Source: Phycisphaerales bacterium
GTDB lineage: Bacteria; Planctomycetota; Phycisphaerae; Phycisphaerales; SM1A02
Assembly: GCA_029260575.1 (NCBI GenBank)
Contig: JAJDDB010000035.1
Span: forward strand, 62,001 to 126,000
Length of the DNA: 64,000 bases
Direction of reading: 5' to 3'
The notes below the pieces were generated by a model. It searched no databases. It was not told the origin of the DNA and saw only the letters and a list, made by a program, of their open reading frames with translations. Below are positions 17,681-26,474 of the stretch, piece after piece (within the stretch, counting starts at the first letter, position 1; each line of letters opens with the position of its first letter). Both the position numbers and the translations under genes were made by a program.

Positions 17681-18499
17681 ATGATGCAGATGAACAGCCA
17701 CAAACTACAAACCGAAACCGCACCACACGCACCAACTCGCGTGATTCTACTGGGCGCAAGTAATCTCACGCGCGGTCTGCCAACGCTTTTCCATACTGCG
17801 AAGCACGTCTTCAATACGCCGATCCACATGCACGCTGCGATCGGCCACGGCAGGTCGTATGGCAAACGCAGCAGTGTGCTTGTTCGTACCCTTCCCGGCA
17901 TTCTCGAATCCGAACTCTGGCCTGCCCTTGAACACACGCCACCTGCTGCCCGCACGGTCGCGCTCGTGTCCGACATCGGCAACGACATTCTCTACGGCAT
18001 AGCGCCCGAAACACTCCTCGACTGGATCAACACAGCACTCGACCAACTCGAAGCACTCGAAGTTACGACTGCGATTACAACACTGCCGATTGCGAGCATT
18101 CAGAAGGTTCCGCGGTGGCAGGCGCACCTTGCAAAATTGATTGCATATCCCGGCCGCGGCCCGAGCATTCGTGAGACAATCAAAATTGCTACACAGATTG
18201 ACACGTGCGTGCGCGATCTTGCCGAAACTCGGAATCTTGCGTTGATTGAACAACACGCTGCGTGGTACGGCTTTGATCCGATTCACATCACCGCCGCAAA
18301 CTGGTCGACCGCGGCGCAGGCTATGTTTGCGCCGCTAGTTGTCACCGAGTTGACTGAATCTCCGCAGCGACCACCGTTACGACTCCGGCTGCGCCTGCGC
18401 ACCGCTCGCCCACGAATAATGAAAGTCTTCGGCCTGACACTTACACGCACCCAACCCGCTTGCGTCTTCGCAGATGATTCCACACTCTCTTTGTATTGA
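17681..18499 (+). CDS. SGNH/GDSL-hydrolase-like protein
   Basis: The product (about 272 residues) shows VILLGASNLTRG near the start, where the nucleophile Ser of an SGNH hydrolase would be, and VSDIGNDILYG, which contains the GND block (Asn as oxyanion residue). The expected C-terminal DxxH could be FDPIHITAANW. Such enzymes are esterases or lipases; the substrate is unknown. There is no signal peptide, so it is probably cytoplasmic. The start is uncertain between three close ATGs (17681, 17684, 17690) with weak ribosome sites. The C-terminal 40 residues are rich in Arg and Leu (RLRLRLRTARPRI) and may not be part of the fold. Confidence 0.7.
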   Translation: MMQMNSHKLQTETAPHAPTRVILLGASNLTRGLPTLFHTAKHVFNTPIHMHAAIGHGRSYGKRSSVLVRTLPGILESELWPALEHTPPAARTVALVSDIGNDILYGIAPETLLDWINTALDQLEALEVTTAITTLPIASIQKVPRWQAHLAKLIAYPGRGPSIRETIKIATQIDTCVRDLAETRNLALIEQHAAWYGFDPIHITAANWSTAAQAMFAPLVVTELTESPQRPPLRLRLRLRTARPRIMKVFGLTLTRTQPACVFADDSTLSLY

Positions 18500-18518
18500 T
18501 ACGCTCACACTCAACAAA

Positions 18519-18548
18519 GAAAAACCCGGGCGCATGCGCGTCCGGGTT
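18519..18548 (-). terminator. Hairpin terminator of the sigma/anti-sigma operon
   Basis: On the minus strand AACCCGG pairs with CCGGGTT around a GC-rich loop that can pair further (GCGCATGCGC), and a TTTTTC run follows. It lies 26 bases after the stop of the exported protein gene and faces the end of the SGNH gene. Confidence 0.7.
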
Positions 18549-18573
18549 CCGCAGCCGTTGTCTTCAAAGTCAC

Positions 18574-19653
18574 TTACCTGCCGGTGCCACTGCCGCTGCG
18601 CACACGACCGACCCCACCACTCGGCGCCGGTGGCGGCGACGGCAAAATCGGCGCGATCGCCGGCTCGCTCCACAGCGAACGGCCGCTGCCGACGCTGTAC
18701 CATGAATTCTCAGATTTCTGCGTGATTTGCGTCACAGTCGTCCCATCGCGCAGTTGCTCCAGCGTGATCGCGCCGCTGTCGTAATTCTGCACCAGCGACA
18801 TCGGAATCTGTACCACAACATGCCAGGTCGCAGCACTGCCCGAGCCGCGCCAATTGACAGTCGCAAGGTTGCTGTACGTCAAAGCCGCATTCCCTTCGTT
18901 CTGCGAGTCCATCAGCGTCGGCCAGGATGAACTTGAGCCGTCCGGCTCGCATCGCAGTGCAACAATAAACGACTCAGTATTCGGCAGTGCCGACACATTC
19001 GAGCCGAAGCGCGCGATCTTCTCCGTCACGCCGGCAATTGCATCGTCCACATAGCTCTGATCGATCACCCAGGACGTCTTTGGCGCATCATCATGTGAAC
19101 GCGTACCACTCACAAGCCCTCGGATCCTGTTCGTTCCACGCGCTTCCGCAGCTGCTTCATCCCATTCATTGACTTCATCGGATCCCGACTCATCTTCCTG
19201 CGGCTCGACTTGAATCTGGCGTACCGGCACACGCACTTCTGTTGAAAACAACACGCCAACACCATCCGCATAGAACCCTCGAGTATGCGATGTAAACGAG
19301 GTGCGCCCCTGTGTAGAGCTGTACACCAAACCCTGCAATCGCGCGATTGCGAGCTGCGCATCGTCGGTATTCATCGCTTGCTCAGATTCCGCCTGCGCAT
19401 CCAACGCTTTCTTCGCTCGAGCGCTCGCTGCTGCGGTCGCTGCTTCGTTATACCGTTCCGCAAAGGGTCCTTCGTTGATCGATTTCGTGATCAGCACGCG
19501 CATGATGTTGATCTGATCCGCCAACTGACTGAGTTTCGATGCGCCTGATTCTTCAGCATTCTGCATCGGCCGTGCGATCACAGCTGTACACAACACACCC
19601 GCCGCCAGCGTGACCAACGTCACGCGCTGCATCCATTTCAAACTCCGGTTCAT
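18574..19653 (-). CDS. Exported protein encoded behind a sigma/anti-sigma pair, unknown function
   Basis: The 359-residue product has a signal-type N terminus (WMQRVTLVTLAAGVLCTAVIA), then a helical, Ala/Glu-rich region (about residues 35-100) that may form a coiled coil, then a beta-rich region, and a Pro/Gly/Arg-rich tail (PSPPPAPSGGVGRVRSG). No family motif is recognised. The start overlaps the anti-sigma stop by four bases and has AAGGAG upstream. Position as third gene of a sigma / anti-sigma / exported-protein operon suggests it is a target or an extracytoplasmic sensor of that system. The operon ends at a terminator. Confidence 0.72.
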   Translation of the reverse strand: MNRSLKWMQRVTLVTLAAGVLCTAVIARPMQNAEESGASKLSQLADQINIMRVLITKSINEGPFAERYNEAATAAASARAKKALDAQAESEQAMNTDDAQLAIARLQGLVYSSTQGRTSFTSHTRGFYADGVGVLFSTEVRVPVRQIQVEPQEDESGSDEVNEWDEAAAEARGTNRIRGLVSGTRSHDDAPKTSWVIDQSYVDDAIAGVTEKIARFGSNVSALPNTESFIVALRCEPDGSSSSWPTLMDSQNEGNAALTYSNLATVNWRGSGSAATWHVVVQIPMSLVQNYDSGAITLEQLRDGTTVTQITQKSENSWYSVGSGRSLWSEPAIAPILPSPPPAPSGGVGRVRSGSGTGR

Positions 19654-20414
19654 GGGATAATCTCCTTCACATTCATCTGTTCGTTGTAGTCATTACCGAC
19701 CGGCGAACCCATCGCAAACGTGCGCACTACATCGCTGAGCGCATCGCGTGTTCGCTTGGTCTGTTCACGTGAATCAAGCGCTACTGCAGTCAACGCCTGC
19801 TCAAATCGCTGCATATCTTCCTCGCGCATCTCTCGGATCGTGTGTACCAATGCCAGGAACTGCTGGTCGTGTGTGCCCTCAAACTCGCGCAAGCGATCGT
19901 CAACCAGATCCAGCGCGAATGCTGTCTGCCGATTGCCGTGCTCTGTAAACATTGCCCGCAACTGTTCAAGCTGCGCAGCTGTCAATTCAGTTGTGTCATT
20001 GGTCGGCTGCTGCTGTGTTGCGGGCTCATTGCCATGCCCGAAGCTGATGGTCAGTTGCCCATCGCCAGTGCGCACATTCGCGCCGACCGCCAGCACCGTC
20101 AGCGTCACCGCGAGACCCGCAGCTGCCCCCACCAGCCACGGCGTCAACCGCCACCGCCGACCAGGCTGTGCGGTCGTCACAACCATCGGCAAGCCATCTT
20201 CTACGCTTATGCGATCCAGCACAGCACCTACGGGCTCATCTGCTTCGACATCTGACCATGTGTTCATCGCTTGTTTTGCAGCCTGTATGTCCTCCAACTC
20301 GCTTTTGCACGATGCGCATTTCTGCACATGGCTGCACACCGAAGTTGCGGCATGTTCGTCAAGCTCGTCATACACCAGCAGTGACAGTTGATCGCGCACT
20401 TCATTACATTGCAT
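19650..20414 (-). CDS. Anti-sigma factor with zf-HC2-like zinc finger and one membrane segment
   Basis: The 254-residue protein begins with a zinc-finger anti-sigma domain: CNEV at the start and CSHVQKCASCKSEL, which contains HxxxCxxC. A single membrane segment follows (LTPWLVGAAAGLAVTLTVLAVGA, about residues 92-114), then an extracytoplasmic helical region. Such proteins hold an ECF sigma factor at the membrane until a signal releases it. AAGGAG precedes ATG 20414. It overlaps the sigma gene by 11 bases and the exported-protein gene by four. Confidence 0.88.
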   Translation of the reverse strand: MQCNEVRDQLSLLVYDELDEHAATSVCSHVQKCASCKSELEDIQAAKQAMNTWSDVEADEPVGAVLDRISVEDGLPMVVTTAQPGRRWRLTPWLVGAAAGLAVTLTVLAVGANVRTGDGQLTISFGHGNEPATQQQPTNDTTELTAAQLEQLRAMFTEHGNRQTAFALDLVDDRLREFEGTHDQQFLALVHTIREMREEDMQRFEQALTAVALDSREQTKRTRDALSDVVRTFAMGSPVGNDYNEQMNVKEIIP

Positions 20415-21015
20415 GTCCTGCTCCTTGCTCGTGACAGCCGTACGGTTCGCGCTCGGTCAGCGCATCGCGCAGCTGTTTCATCGCGCTGCCGAGTCGCGAC
20501 GCAGCTGTAGACAATGGAATCTCCAGCAGTTCCGCTGCGCCGGTCAGCGTCATGTCGTGGTAATGCCGAAGCACCAGCACTTCACGCTGCGCCTCCGGCA
20601 GCGCCGCCACAGCCCGAATGACCGTTTGTGTCTGTTCATCTCGTGCGCTGCGCGCACCCGGTTGATCGGTGTCGCTGCCGGCCGATCGCGCGGCCCAACC
20701 GTCTGTTCGACGTCGATCCGCGCCCATCCGGCGCAACTGATCGCGACATTGATTCACAACAATCCGCAGCAGCCAGGTTCGAAACGAACTTCGGCCATCA
20801 AACTTCGCAACTGATCTGCACACTTTCATGTACACCAACTGGCGTATGTCCAACGCGTCATCCTGATTGCCCAGCAGCCGAGTGGCCATATTCAACACCT
20901 CCTGATCATGACGCTGCAGCAGCGTTTCCAGAGCGCGCCGATCGCCTTGCTGACAGCGCTGCACCAGCGCCATCTCCGGACCTGCAACTCGCTCTGAAGC
21001 CCCACTGTGTGTCAT
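20404..21015 (-). CDS. ECF RNA polymerase sigma factor
   Basis: The 203-residue protein has the two ECF domains. Region 2 runs from ETLLQRHDQEVLNMATRLLG to FRTWLLRIVVNQCRDQLRR. Region 4 has LPEAQREVLVLRHYHDMTLT and ELLEIPLSTAASRLGSAMKQ, a helix-turn-helix. It is the first gene of the three-gene operon and presumably controls its own promoter. The start is given as ATG 21015; there is no clear ribosome site, and an ATG at 20973 (MALVQRC) is possible. The intergenic region to ahcY on the other strand is 223 bases. Confidence 0.88.
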   Translation of the reverse strand: MTHSGASERVAGPEMALVQRCQQGDRRALETLLQRHDQEVLNMATRLLGNQDDALDIRQLVYMKVCRSVAKFDGRSSFRTWLLRIVVNQCRDQLRRMGADRRRTDGWAARSAGSDTDQPGARSARDEQTQTVIRAVAALPEAQREVLVLRHYHDMTLTGAAELLEIPLSTAASRLGSAMKQLRDALTEREPYGCHEQGAGHAM

Positions 21016-21120
21016 GAGTCAGACCATTAGACGCAGCCAGAGCAACGACTTGCGAGTGCGGTGGCCGATTTCTGCTGAACTTCTTTGCCCCGCCTTGACG
21101 ATTCTCAATTTCATAGCTAT

Positions 21121-21152
21121 CTTTATCTATTCATCCGGATAAATGGATGAAT
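21121..21152. promoter_or_regulatory. Palindromic four-half-site array before ahcY, likely operator
   Basis: Four contiguous 8-base elements are seen: CTTTATCT and ATTCATCC, then GGATAAAT and GGATGAAT. The inner left and outer right ones are exact inverted copies (ATTCATCC/GGATGAAT). Taken as 16-base arms, 12 of 16 positions are complementary around the centre at 21136/21137. This looks like a DNA operator for a dimeric regulator, about 87 bases before the ahcY start. The same bases can also pair as RNA in two mutually exclusive hairpins. Confidence 0.5.
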
Positions 21153-21238
21153 TGCCCGGCTCATGCCGATTATCGTGTGGAGCCGCTGGCAGACCCCTTG
21201 CGGCCAATCCAACCTCGTCATTGTTCTGGAGAGCACCC

Positions 21239-22747
21239 GTGACAACCGCCACCGCCCCGACAGCAAACAGCACAACCTTTATGGACACCGGCCTGCCGTT
21301 GATCAGCGATCTGCCGTTCAAAGTCGCTGACCTTTCGCCGGAAACGATTGCCTACGGCCGCAAGGAAATTGAACTTGCGGAGCACGAAATGCCCGGCCTG
21401 ATGGCAACCCGCAACAAGTATCGTGCAGAACAACCACTCAAAGGTGCGCGCATCACCGGCTCGCTGCACATGACCATTCAAACTGCGGTGCTGATCGAAA
21501 CGCTTGTCGATCTCGGCGCAGACGTCCGCTGGGCATCGTGCAACATCTTCTCCACGCAGGATCACGCAGCCGCAGCAGTTGCAGTCGGCCCCAACGGCAC
21601 TGCAGACAACCCCCAGGGCGTCCCCGTTTACGCTTGGAAGGGTGAAACACTGCCCGAATTCTGGTGGTGTACGTTCCAGGCATTGCATTGGGGTGATTGC
21701 AAGGGACCGAACCTGATTCTCGATGACGGCGGCGATGCAACGCTTCTCGTCCATAAGGGTCTTGAATTCAACAACGCAGGTGCTGTTCCATCGCCTGACA
21801 CTGCAAACAGCACCGAATTCAAAGTCGTTCTGCAACTGCTCGGTGCACTCCAACAGTCACACGCAGATTTCTGGAAGCCGATCGCTTCGGGAATCGTCGG
21901 CGTCAGCGAAGAAACAACCACCGGCGTCAATCGCCTCTGCCAGATGGAAAAAACCGGCGAGTTGCTCTTCCCCGCAATCGACATCAACAACGCTGTCACA
22001 AAGAGCAAGTTCGACAACATTTACGGCTGCCGGCACTCGCTTGTTGATGGCATCATGCGCGCCACCGATGTCATGCTCTCGGGCAAAGTCGCAGTCATCT
22101 GCGGCTACGGCGATGTCGGCAAGGGTTGCGCGCAATCACTGGCCGGTCAAAAGTGCCGCGTTCTGGTTACGGAAATCGACCCCATCTGCGCTCTGCAGGC
22201 TTGCATGGACGGTTACGAAGTCGTTCTGCTCGACGATGTGGTGAACAAGGCTGACATCTTTGTCACCACCACCGGCAACTTCAACGTCATCCTCGCAAAG
22301 CACATGGCAAAGATGAAGGACAAAGCCATCGTTGGCAACATCGGCCACTTCGATAATGAACTGGACATGGCCGGTCTTGAGAAGATCCAAGGCGTCAAGA
22401 GAGTCAACATCAAACCACAGGTTGATGAATGGCAGTTCCCCGACGGTCACTCCATCATCGTTCTTGCTGAAGGTCGTCTGCTGAACCTCGGCTGCGCCAC
22501 CGGCCACCCGAGCTTTGTCATGAGCAACAGCTTCACCAACCAGGTGCTCGCGCAGATGGAGCTGCACAAGGACCACGCCACGTACGAGAAGAAGGTGTAC
22601 GTGCTGCCGAAGAAGCTGGATGAAGAGGTTGCCCGGCTGCACCTTGAGAAGCTCGGCGCGAAGCTGACGAAGCTGACACCGGAACAGGCTGCCTACATTG
22701 ATGTCCCCGTCGAAGGCCCGTACAAGCCCGATCAATACCGCTATTGA
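21239..22747 (+). CDS. ahcY: Adenosylhomocysteinase
   Basis: SahH hydrolyses S-adenosylhomocysteine to adenosine and homocysteine, clearing the product that inhibits methyltransferases. The 502-residue product has [35 protein letters not shown] (catalytic region), the NAD-binding loop [12 protein letters not shown] near residue 288 and the family C terminus [10 protein letters not shown], whose Lys and Tyr close the neighbouring NAD site. GTG 21239 has GGAGAG about nine bases upstream and a normal length; a longer frame from 21143 has no ribosome site. A palindromic array lies in the leader and a strong terminator follows. Confidence 0.97.
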   Translation: MTTATAPTANSTTFMDTGLPLISDLPFKVADLSPETIAYGRKEIELAEHEMPGLMATRNKYRAEQPLKGARITGSLHMTIQTAVLIETLVDLGADVRWASCNIFSTQDHAAAAVAVGPNGTADNPQGVPVYAWKGETLPEFWWCTFQALHWGDCKGPNLILDDGGDATLLVHKGLEFNNAGAVPSPDTANSTEFKVVLQLLGALQQSHADFWKPIASGIVGVSEETTTGVNRLCQMEKTGELLFPAIDINNAVTKSKFDNIYGCRHSLVDGIMRATDVMLSGKVAVICGYGDVGKGCAQSLAGQKCRVLVTEIDPICALQACMDGYEVVLLDDVVNKADIFVTTTGNFNVILAKHMAKMKDKAIVGNIGHFDNELDMAGLEKIQGVKRVNIKPQVDEWQFPDGHSIIVLAEGRLLNLGCATGHPSFVMSNSFTNQVLAQMELHKDHATYEKKVYVLPKKLDEEVARLHLEKLGAKLTKLTPEQAAYIDVPVEGPYKPDQYRY

Positions 22748-22777
22748 ATTCACTCAAATAGTTTGCGATCAACTCAC

Positions 22778-22806
22778 AAGCCCACGGCGTCACGCCGTGG
22801 GCTTTT
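22778..22806 (+). terminator. Rho-independent terminator of ahcY
   Basis: AAGCCCACGGCG and CGCCGTGGGCTT form a perfect 12-bp stem with a loop of about three bases, followed by TT. It begins 31 bases after the ahcY stop codon. Confidence 0.88.
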
Positions 22807-22849
22807 CGGTACGCAAAATTTCGATATCATGCATTTGTGCGTACCGAAA
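22804..22849. repeat. 12-bp perfect inverted repeat overlapping the start of the DUF2314 gene
   Basis: TTTCGGTACGCA (22804-22815) and TGCGTACCGAAA (22838-22849) are perfect inverted copies separated by 22 bases. The left arm begins in the T-run of the ahcY terminator; the right arm covers the proposed GTG start at 22837. It could be an operator or a translation-controlling hairpin. Confidence 0.65.
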
Positions 22850-23406
22850 TTGTGTACACATATCGCGTTGCGATGCTGATGTGTGTCAGCGCGGCCATCA
22901 CTTCTTCCGCGTGCGAGCGAGCTGCGCCGACTTCCTCTGTTGTCGCCCGCGTCAACTCGAAAAACGCGCAGCTTGATCGCGCCACCGCAATTGCCCAAGC
23001 CCGCCTCGATGAATTCATTGCTGTACTTCAGGATCATGAGCTTGAAAAACATGGCTTCACGATTCTGACGCACTTCACGACACCGGATGGCGAATCCGTC
23101 GACATCTGGGTCGGCGCTGAGGCCTTTGCCGATGACCAGTTCACTGGCATCGTTGATGACAAACCTGAGGAAGTCACAACGATCAAACTCGGCGACACCG
23201 TCACCATCGCCCGCGGTGACGTTTTCGACTGGATGTATCTTGATCACGACACGCTTGTCGGCGGGTGGACAGTACGTGTACAGATAGACTTCGCTGAACC
23301 CGGTCAGCGCGATCTCATGATGGAGCGTCTCAACCTCACCGAAAGCGATCTCGTCTTGCCGCCGGTGCCCGAACCGATCCTGCCGCAAGGGGCACCCGAT
23401 GAGTGA
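22837..23406 (+). CDS. DUF2314 (YegJ-like) exported protein
   Basis: The 189-residue product has a signal-type N terminus (RVAMLMCVSAAITSSAC), perhaps a lipoprotein with a weak lipobox (SSAC). The central part matches DUF2314 by eye: VDIWVGAEAFADDQFTGIVD, KLGDTVTIARGDVFDWMYLD and LVGGWTVRV follow the order of the family (trp-containing 'WV', 'f.G.l.n.P', 'Gd.v', 'DWmy', 'GgyT'). The role of the domain is unknown. GTG 22837 lies inside a perfect inverted repeat and lacks a ribosome site; ATG 22873 is the alternative. It converges directly on the cyclophilin gene with no gap. Confidence 0.72.
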   Translation: MRTEIVYTYRVAMLMCVSAAITSSACERAAPTSSVVARVNSKNAQLDRATAIAQARLDEFIAVLQDHELEKHGFTILTHFTTPDGESVDIWVGAEAFADDQFTGIVDDKPEEVTTIKLGDTVTIARGDVFDWMYLDHDTLVGGWTVRVQIDFAEPGQRDLMMERLNLTESDLVLPPVPEPILPQGAPDE

Positions 23407-24192
23407 TCAATCGCCGACTCCCGGCGTCGTACTCGGTTGCTTTTCTTCACTCGGCTTTGGCGCACTCTTGGCGGCTGCTGCTTCAATTGCCTCGCGCGCA
23501 TCGTCGGCTGTCATCTCGCGCAACATCTCAATGACGATCGGCTCCGTCGGATAGCTGATTTCGCGACGATTCAGCGGGCTGACCTGCACCGGGACACTGC
23601 GAATGGCGTCGACAACATCCATGCCTGCAACAACAGACCCGAAAACTGCATACGCTGCGCCGTCGGCTTGCGCGCGGTCAAGCATCGGATTATCAACTAC
23701 GTTGATGAAGAACTGACTCGTTCCCGAATTCGGCTGGCCGCCGATGCGGGCCATCGAGATCGTCCCGCGATCGTTTTTCAGTCCGTTTTGCCATTCGTTT
23801 TCCACGCCCGGTTTCGTCGGCTTCTTTTTCATATCTGAAGTGAACCCGCCGCCTTGAATCATGAATTGTTCAATGATGCGATGAAAGATCGTGCCGTCGA
23901 AATACTCTTCCTCGACGTAACTCATGAAGTTGGCAACACTCTTGGGCGCCTTGGCCTTGTTCAGTTCGAGGATGATGTCACCCTTGTTGGTTGTTATTCG
24001 CACATACACGGAATCATTGTCCTTGTCTTGCGGCTGCGTCGCAGCGTCGTTCGGCGTCGTCGCGGTGTCCTGTATCGCGACTGCAGCGCCGGCGCACGAA
24101 AGAATGCTGACCAGCGCGATTGCAAGAGCAATGCCGCTACCGATGCGCTGTTGACCGGAATTGTTTGTCAATGTGAAACCCAAACGAAACAT
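23407..24192 (-). CDS. Cyclophilin-type peptidyl-prolyl isomerase, exported
   Basis: The enzyme catalyses cis-trans isomerisation of prolyl bonds to help protein folding outside the cytoplasm. The 261-residue product has a signal peptide (ALAIALVSILSCAGAAVA), a linker rich in Thr, Asp and Gln, and a cyclophilin domain. That domain shows KAPKSVANFMSYVEEEYFDG, IFHRIIEQFMIQGGGF (active-site FHRII and QGG), ISMARIGGQPNSGTSQFFI and YAVFGSVVAGMDVVDAI. The tail is Ala/Glu/Pro-rich. ATG 24192 is fixed by AAGGAG with six-base spacing; a longer frame to 24255 is not supported. Confidence 0.95.
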   Translation of the reverse strand: MFRLGFTLTNNSGQQRIGSGIALAIALVSILSCAGAAVAIQDTATTPNDAATQPQDKDNDSVYVRITTNKGDIILELNKAKAPKSVANFMSYVEEEYFDGTIFHRIIEQFMIQGGGFTSDMKKKPTKPGVENEWQNGLKNDRGTISMARIGGQPNSGTSQFFINVVDNPMLDRAQADGAAYAVFGSVVAGMDVVDAIRSVPVQVSPLNRREISYPTEPIVIEMLREMTADDAREAIEAAAAKSAPKPSEEKQPSTTPGVGD

Positions 24193-24313
24193 GTAAATCT
24201 CCTTCATCGCAGAAAGGCGAACGCAAGAAATACCCGCCGACCGCAGTATCGTCAACCATTCGCGGGCGACCCCGCCGCTGCAGCGCCACCATCGCCGTCC
24301 TTCGGCCCGTCCG

Positions 24314-25378
24314 CTAGGGTCCGCCCTTCACCCGTTGCCGTTCGCGCAATGCTGCCTGCTTGCGCGCCAGGTGCTGCATATCCACCACGCGATCCGTCTC
24401 GTCCACGATCTCATGGCCGATCATCGTTTCAATAGCATCTTCAAGCGTAATGACGCCCGCGGTTCCACCATATTCATCGACGACGTGAAACATGTGCTGG
24501 CCGGTCGTGAAGAACTTCCACAGCACGTTGTCCAGCGTTGCGCCTTCAGGCACGACATGTATCGGGCGCACCAACTCCAGCACCGGCCGATCCAATTGAT
24601 CATTGCGCGCACATTCATCAAGTGACCGCCGAAGCACCAGGCCCTTCATGTCATCGGGGCTGTCGCCATACACCGGAAACCGCGAGAACGGCGTCTGCGT
24701 GTATTGCTTCATTGCCTCGGCCACGGTCGTGTCCTGGTGCAACATCAACAGCACCGTCCGCGGTGTCATGACATCCTTCACCTGCCAGTCGCGCAGCTTC
24801 AGGAAGTTCTGTATCACTTCCAGTTCACGAAGTTCCAGCGCGCCTGAGGTTCGGCTGAGCTCAGCAATGACCATCACATCATCGCGCGTCAGTGAGTGCA
24901 GATGTTCGCCGGAAGGGAAAAACCGCCGAACCATATTCAGCAGCACTGTCACCGGCCAGGTGATGAACATCATCGCCCGCACGAAATACGCAGTCCACGG
25001 TGCAAGCTGCCTGCAGTACATCGAGCCGGCTGTCTTGGGAATGATCTCCGAGAAGATCAGAATGCACAGCGTGAGAATGAAGCTCACCAGCGCGACCCAG
25101 GTACTACCGAATGCAACCAGCGCTTCTGCTCCGACACCCGCCGCTCCGAACATGTTCGCAAACGTATTCAGCGTCAGGATCGCAGCCAGCGGGCGGTTGA
25201 TCTCCTGCTTCATGTGCTCCAGCGTGGTGCCGTAGCTCTTGCCATCCTGTTTCAGCCGAATCGCATACGACCGGGGAAGCGACAGCAACGACGCTTCCAT
25301 CAACGAACACAGAAACGATACCCCCAGCGCCAACAGGAAGTAGATCACCAGCATGCTGTGATGGATGTTCCAGGTCAC
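24314..25378 (-). CDS. DUF21/CBS-pair membrane protein (CNNM/HlyC-like family)
   Basis: These membrane proteins are linked to divalent cation (Mg/Co) transport or tolerance. The 354-residue product has four membrane segments in the DUF21 region (first about 170 residues, with SLMEASLLSLPRS and IFSEIIPKTAG). A CBS pair follows, beginning at VKDVMTPRTVLLML and ending at FHVVDEYGGTAGVITLEDAIE. It stops soon after EIVDE, so the C-terminal CorC_HlyC domain found in longer members is missing. GTG 25378 with GGGAG upstream is preferred; ATG 25354 is possible. It stands alone on the minus strand. Confidence 0.88.
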   Translation of the reverse strand: MTWNIHHSMLVIYFLLALGVSFLCSLMEASLLSLPRSYAIRLKQDGKSYGTTLEHMKQEINRPLAAILTLNTFANMFGAAGVGAEALVAFGSTWVALVSFILTLCILIFSEIIPKTAGSMYCRQLAPWTAYFVRAMMFITWPVTVLLNMVRRFFPSGEHLHSLTRDDVMVIAELSRTSGALELRELEVIQNFLKLRDWQVKDVMTPRTVLLMLHQDTTVAEAMKQYTQTPFSRFPVYGDSPDDMKGLVLRRSLDECARNDQLDRPVLELVRPIHVVPEGATLDNVLWKFFTTGQHMFHVVDEYGGTAGVITLEDAIETMIGHEIVDETDRVVDMQHLARKQAALRERQRVKGGP

Positions 25379-25661
25379 CAACCTGCTCCCAATGGTGCGG
25401 CGGCGGCTTCGTCCACCAACGTCCGCAATAACAAACCCTGTCCATGCACTGTCAGAACGGGCGGATTGTAGGGTCCACCCGACTTCAAGCTCGCTTTCGG
25501 TCCGTTTGCACCGGTTGGGCAGGAATTCTTCTGCAATCTCATCCATCCACGCTCACTTCACAGCCCCGTCGCGACGATCAACCGCCTGTGCGCCCGGATT
25601 GTGTGCGCACACTGTTACTCGATCAATATTTCAGCACACGGGACGTCCGAAGGAGATTCTC

Positions 25662-26315
25662 ATGAACGCGATCACCAAAGCAACCACCACCGTTGCCACG
25701 CTCGGCCTCGGCGTCGCCCTGCTCGCCGGCTGCTCACAAAATCAGGCACAAGTCACCTGGCAGGACAACGGCACTCCGCATGTTGACCATCAGCACCAGC
25801 AGTGGTGGAACTACCAGTTCGTGTACTACCCCGCCTCACAGGTCTATTTTGAGCCGCATTCCCAGACCTATTTCTGGTTCCAGAACGGCCTGTGGCGACA
25901 AGGTTCCGAAACGCCGGGTCACATCACCCTGCAATTCGAGAACCCGGTCATCGTCAAGCTCGAAACCGATCTGCCGTACATGCAGCACAGCTCGGTGAGC
26001 AAAGCATTCGCAGCAAGCATTACGCCGTTTGAGGGTTCAGATCTCTCATCGTCCTCGCACAACTTTATTGCCTATATGGATCGCTACGAGGCTGCCACGA
26101 ATGCCAGCAGCGGGCAGTGGGCTACCAACAGCAACTGGGTTCCGTACAGCACACACTTTTCCCCGTTTGCAGGTCCGCACTGGTACAACGCCACGACCAA
26201 CGAATTCGCCTCCACAAGCGAATACACCAACGGCAGCGAAGACTACAACGAAGCATTGCAGCAGCAGTTCGAACAGTCGACTGCTGAAGCAGTCAGCGAT
26301 CAGCCGGACTTCTGA
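25662..26315 (+). CDS. Lipoprotein rich in Trp and Tyr, unknown function
   Basis: The 217-residue product has a textbook lipoprotein signal (TTTVATLGLGVALLAGCSQ). The mature part begins with repeated aromatic strands, WNYQFVYYPASQVYFEPHSQ and TYFWFQNGLWRQG, a pattern seen in small beta-sandwich envelope proteins. The C-terminal half is Ser/Asn/Thr-rich. I do not recognise a family. ATG 25662 has AAGGAG with seven-base spacing. A strong terminator follows, so it is a single-gene transcript. Confidence 0.8.
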   Translation: MNAITKATTTVATLGLGVALLAGCSQNQAQVTWQDNGTPHVDHQHQQWWNYQFVYYPASQVYFEPHSQTYFWFQNGLWRQGSETPGHITLQFENPVIVKLETDLPYMQHSSVSKAFAASITPFEGSDLSSSSHNFIAYMDRYEAATNASSGQWATNSNWVPYSTHFSPFAGPHWYNATTNEFASTSEYTNGSEDYNEALQQQFEQSTAEAVSDQPDF

Positions 26316-26353
26316 AGCTCTGGCCTCCTCGTTGATGAAACAGTTTGAATCTC

Positions 26354-26385
26354 AAAGGCCTGCGTCGACATGGCGCAGGCCTTTT
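26354..26385 (+). terminator. Rho-independent terminator
   Basis: AAAGGCCTGCG and CGCAGGCCTTT form a perfect 11-bp stem with a loop of about 9 bases, ending in TTTT. It follows the lipoprotein gene by 38 bases. Confidence 0.85.
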
Positions 26386-26474
26386 GCGTGTACACCGCCG
26401 GGAACTGCTCGCAAACGCCGTTTCCGAGCCTTCAATGACGTTTGCCTGCCTCAATCGCCGATAGGAGTTCGGTC

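Noticed and set aside
21122-21152. An H-type RNA pseudoknot in the ahcY leader
   Set aside because: Both stems can be drawn, but connecting loops would be one base each, too short to span the stems, so at most the hairpins are alternatives.
21100-21238. A SAH riboswitch before ahcY
   Set aside because: I could not match the conserved pattern of the known SAH riboswitch; the palindromic array explains the visible symmetry better.
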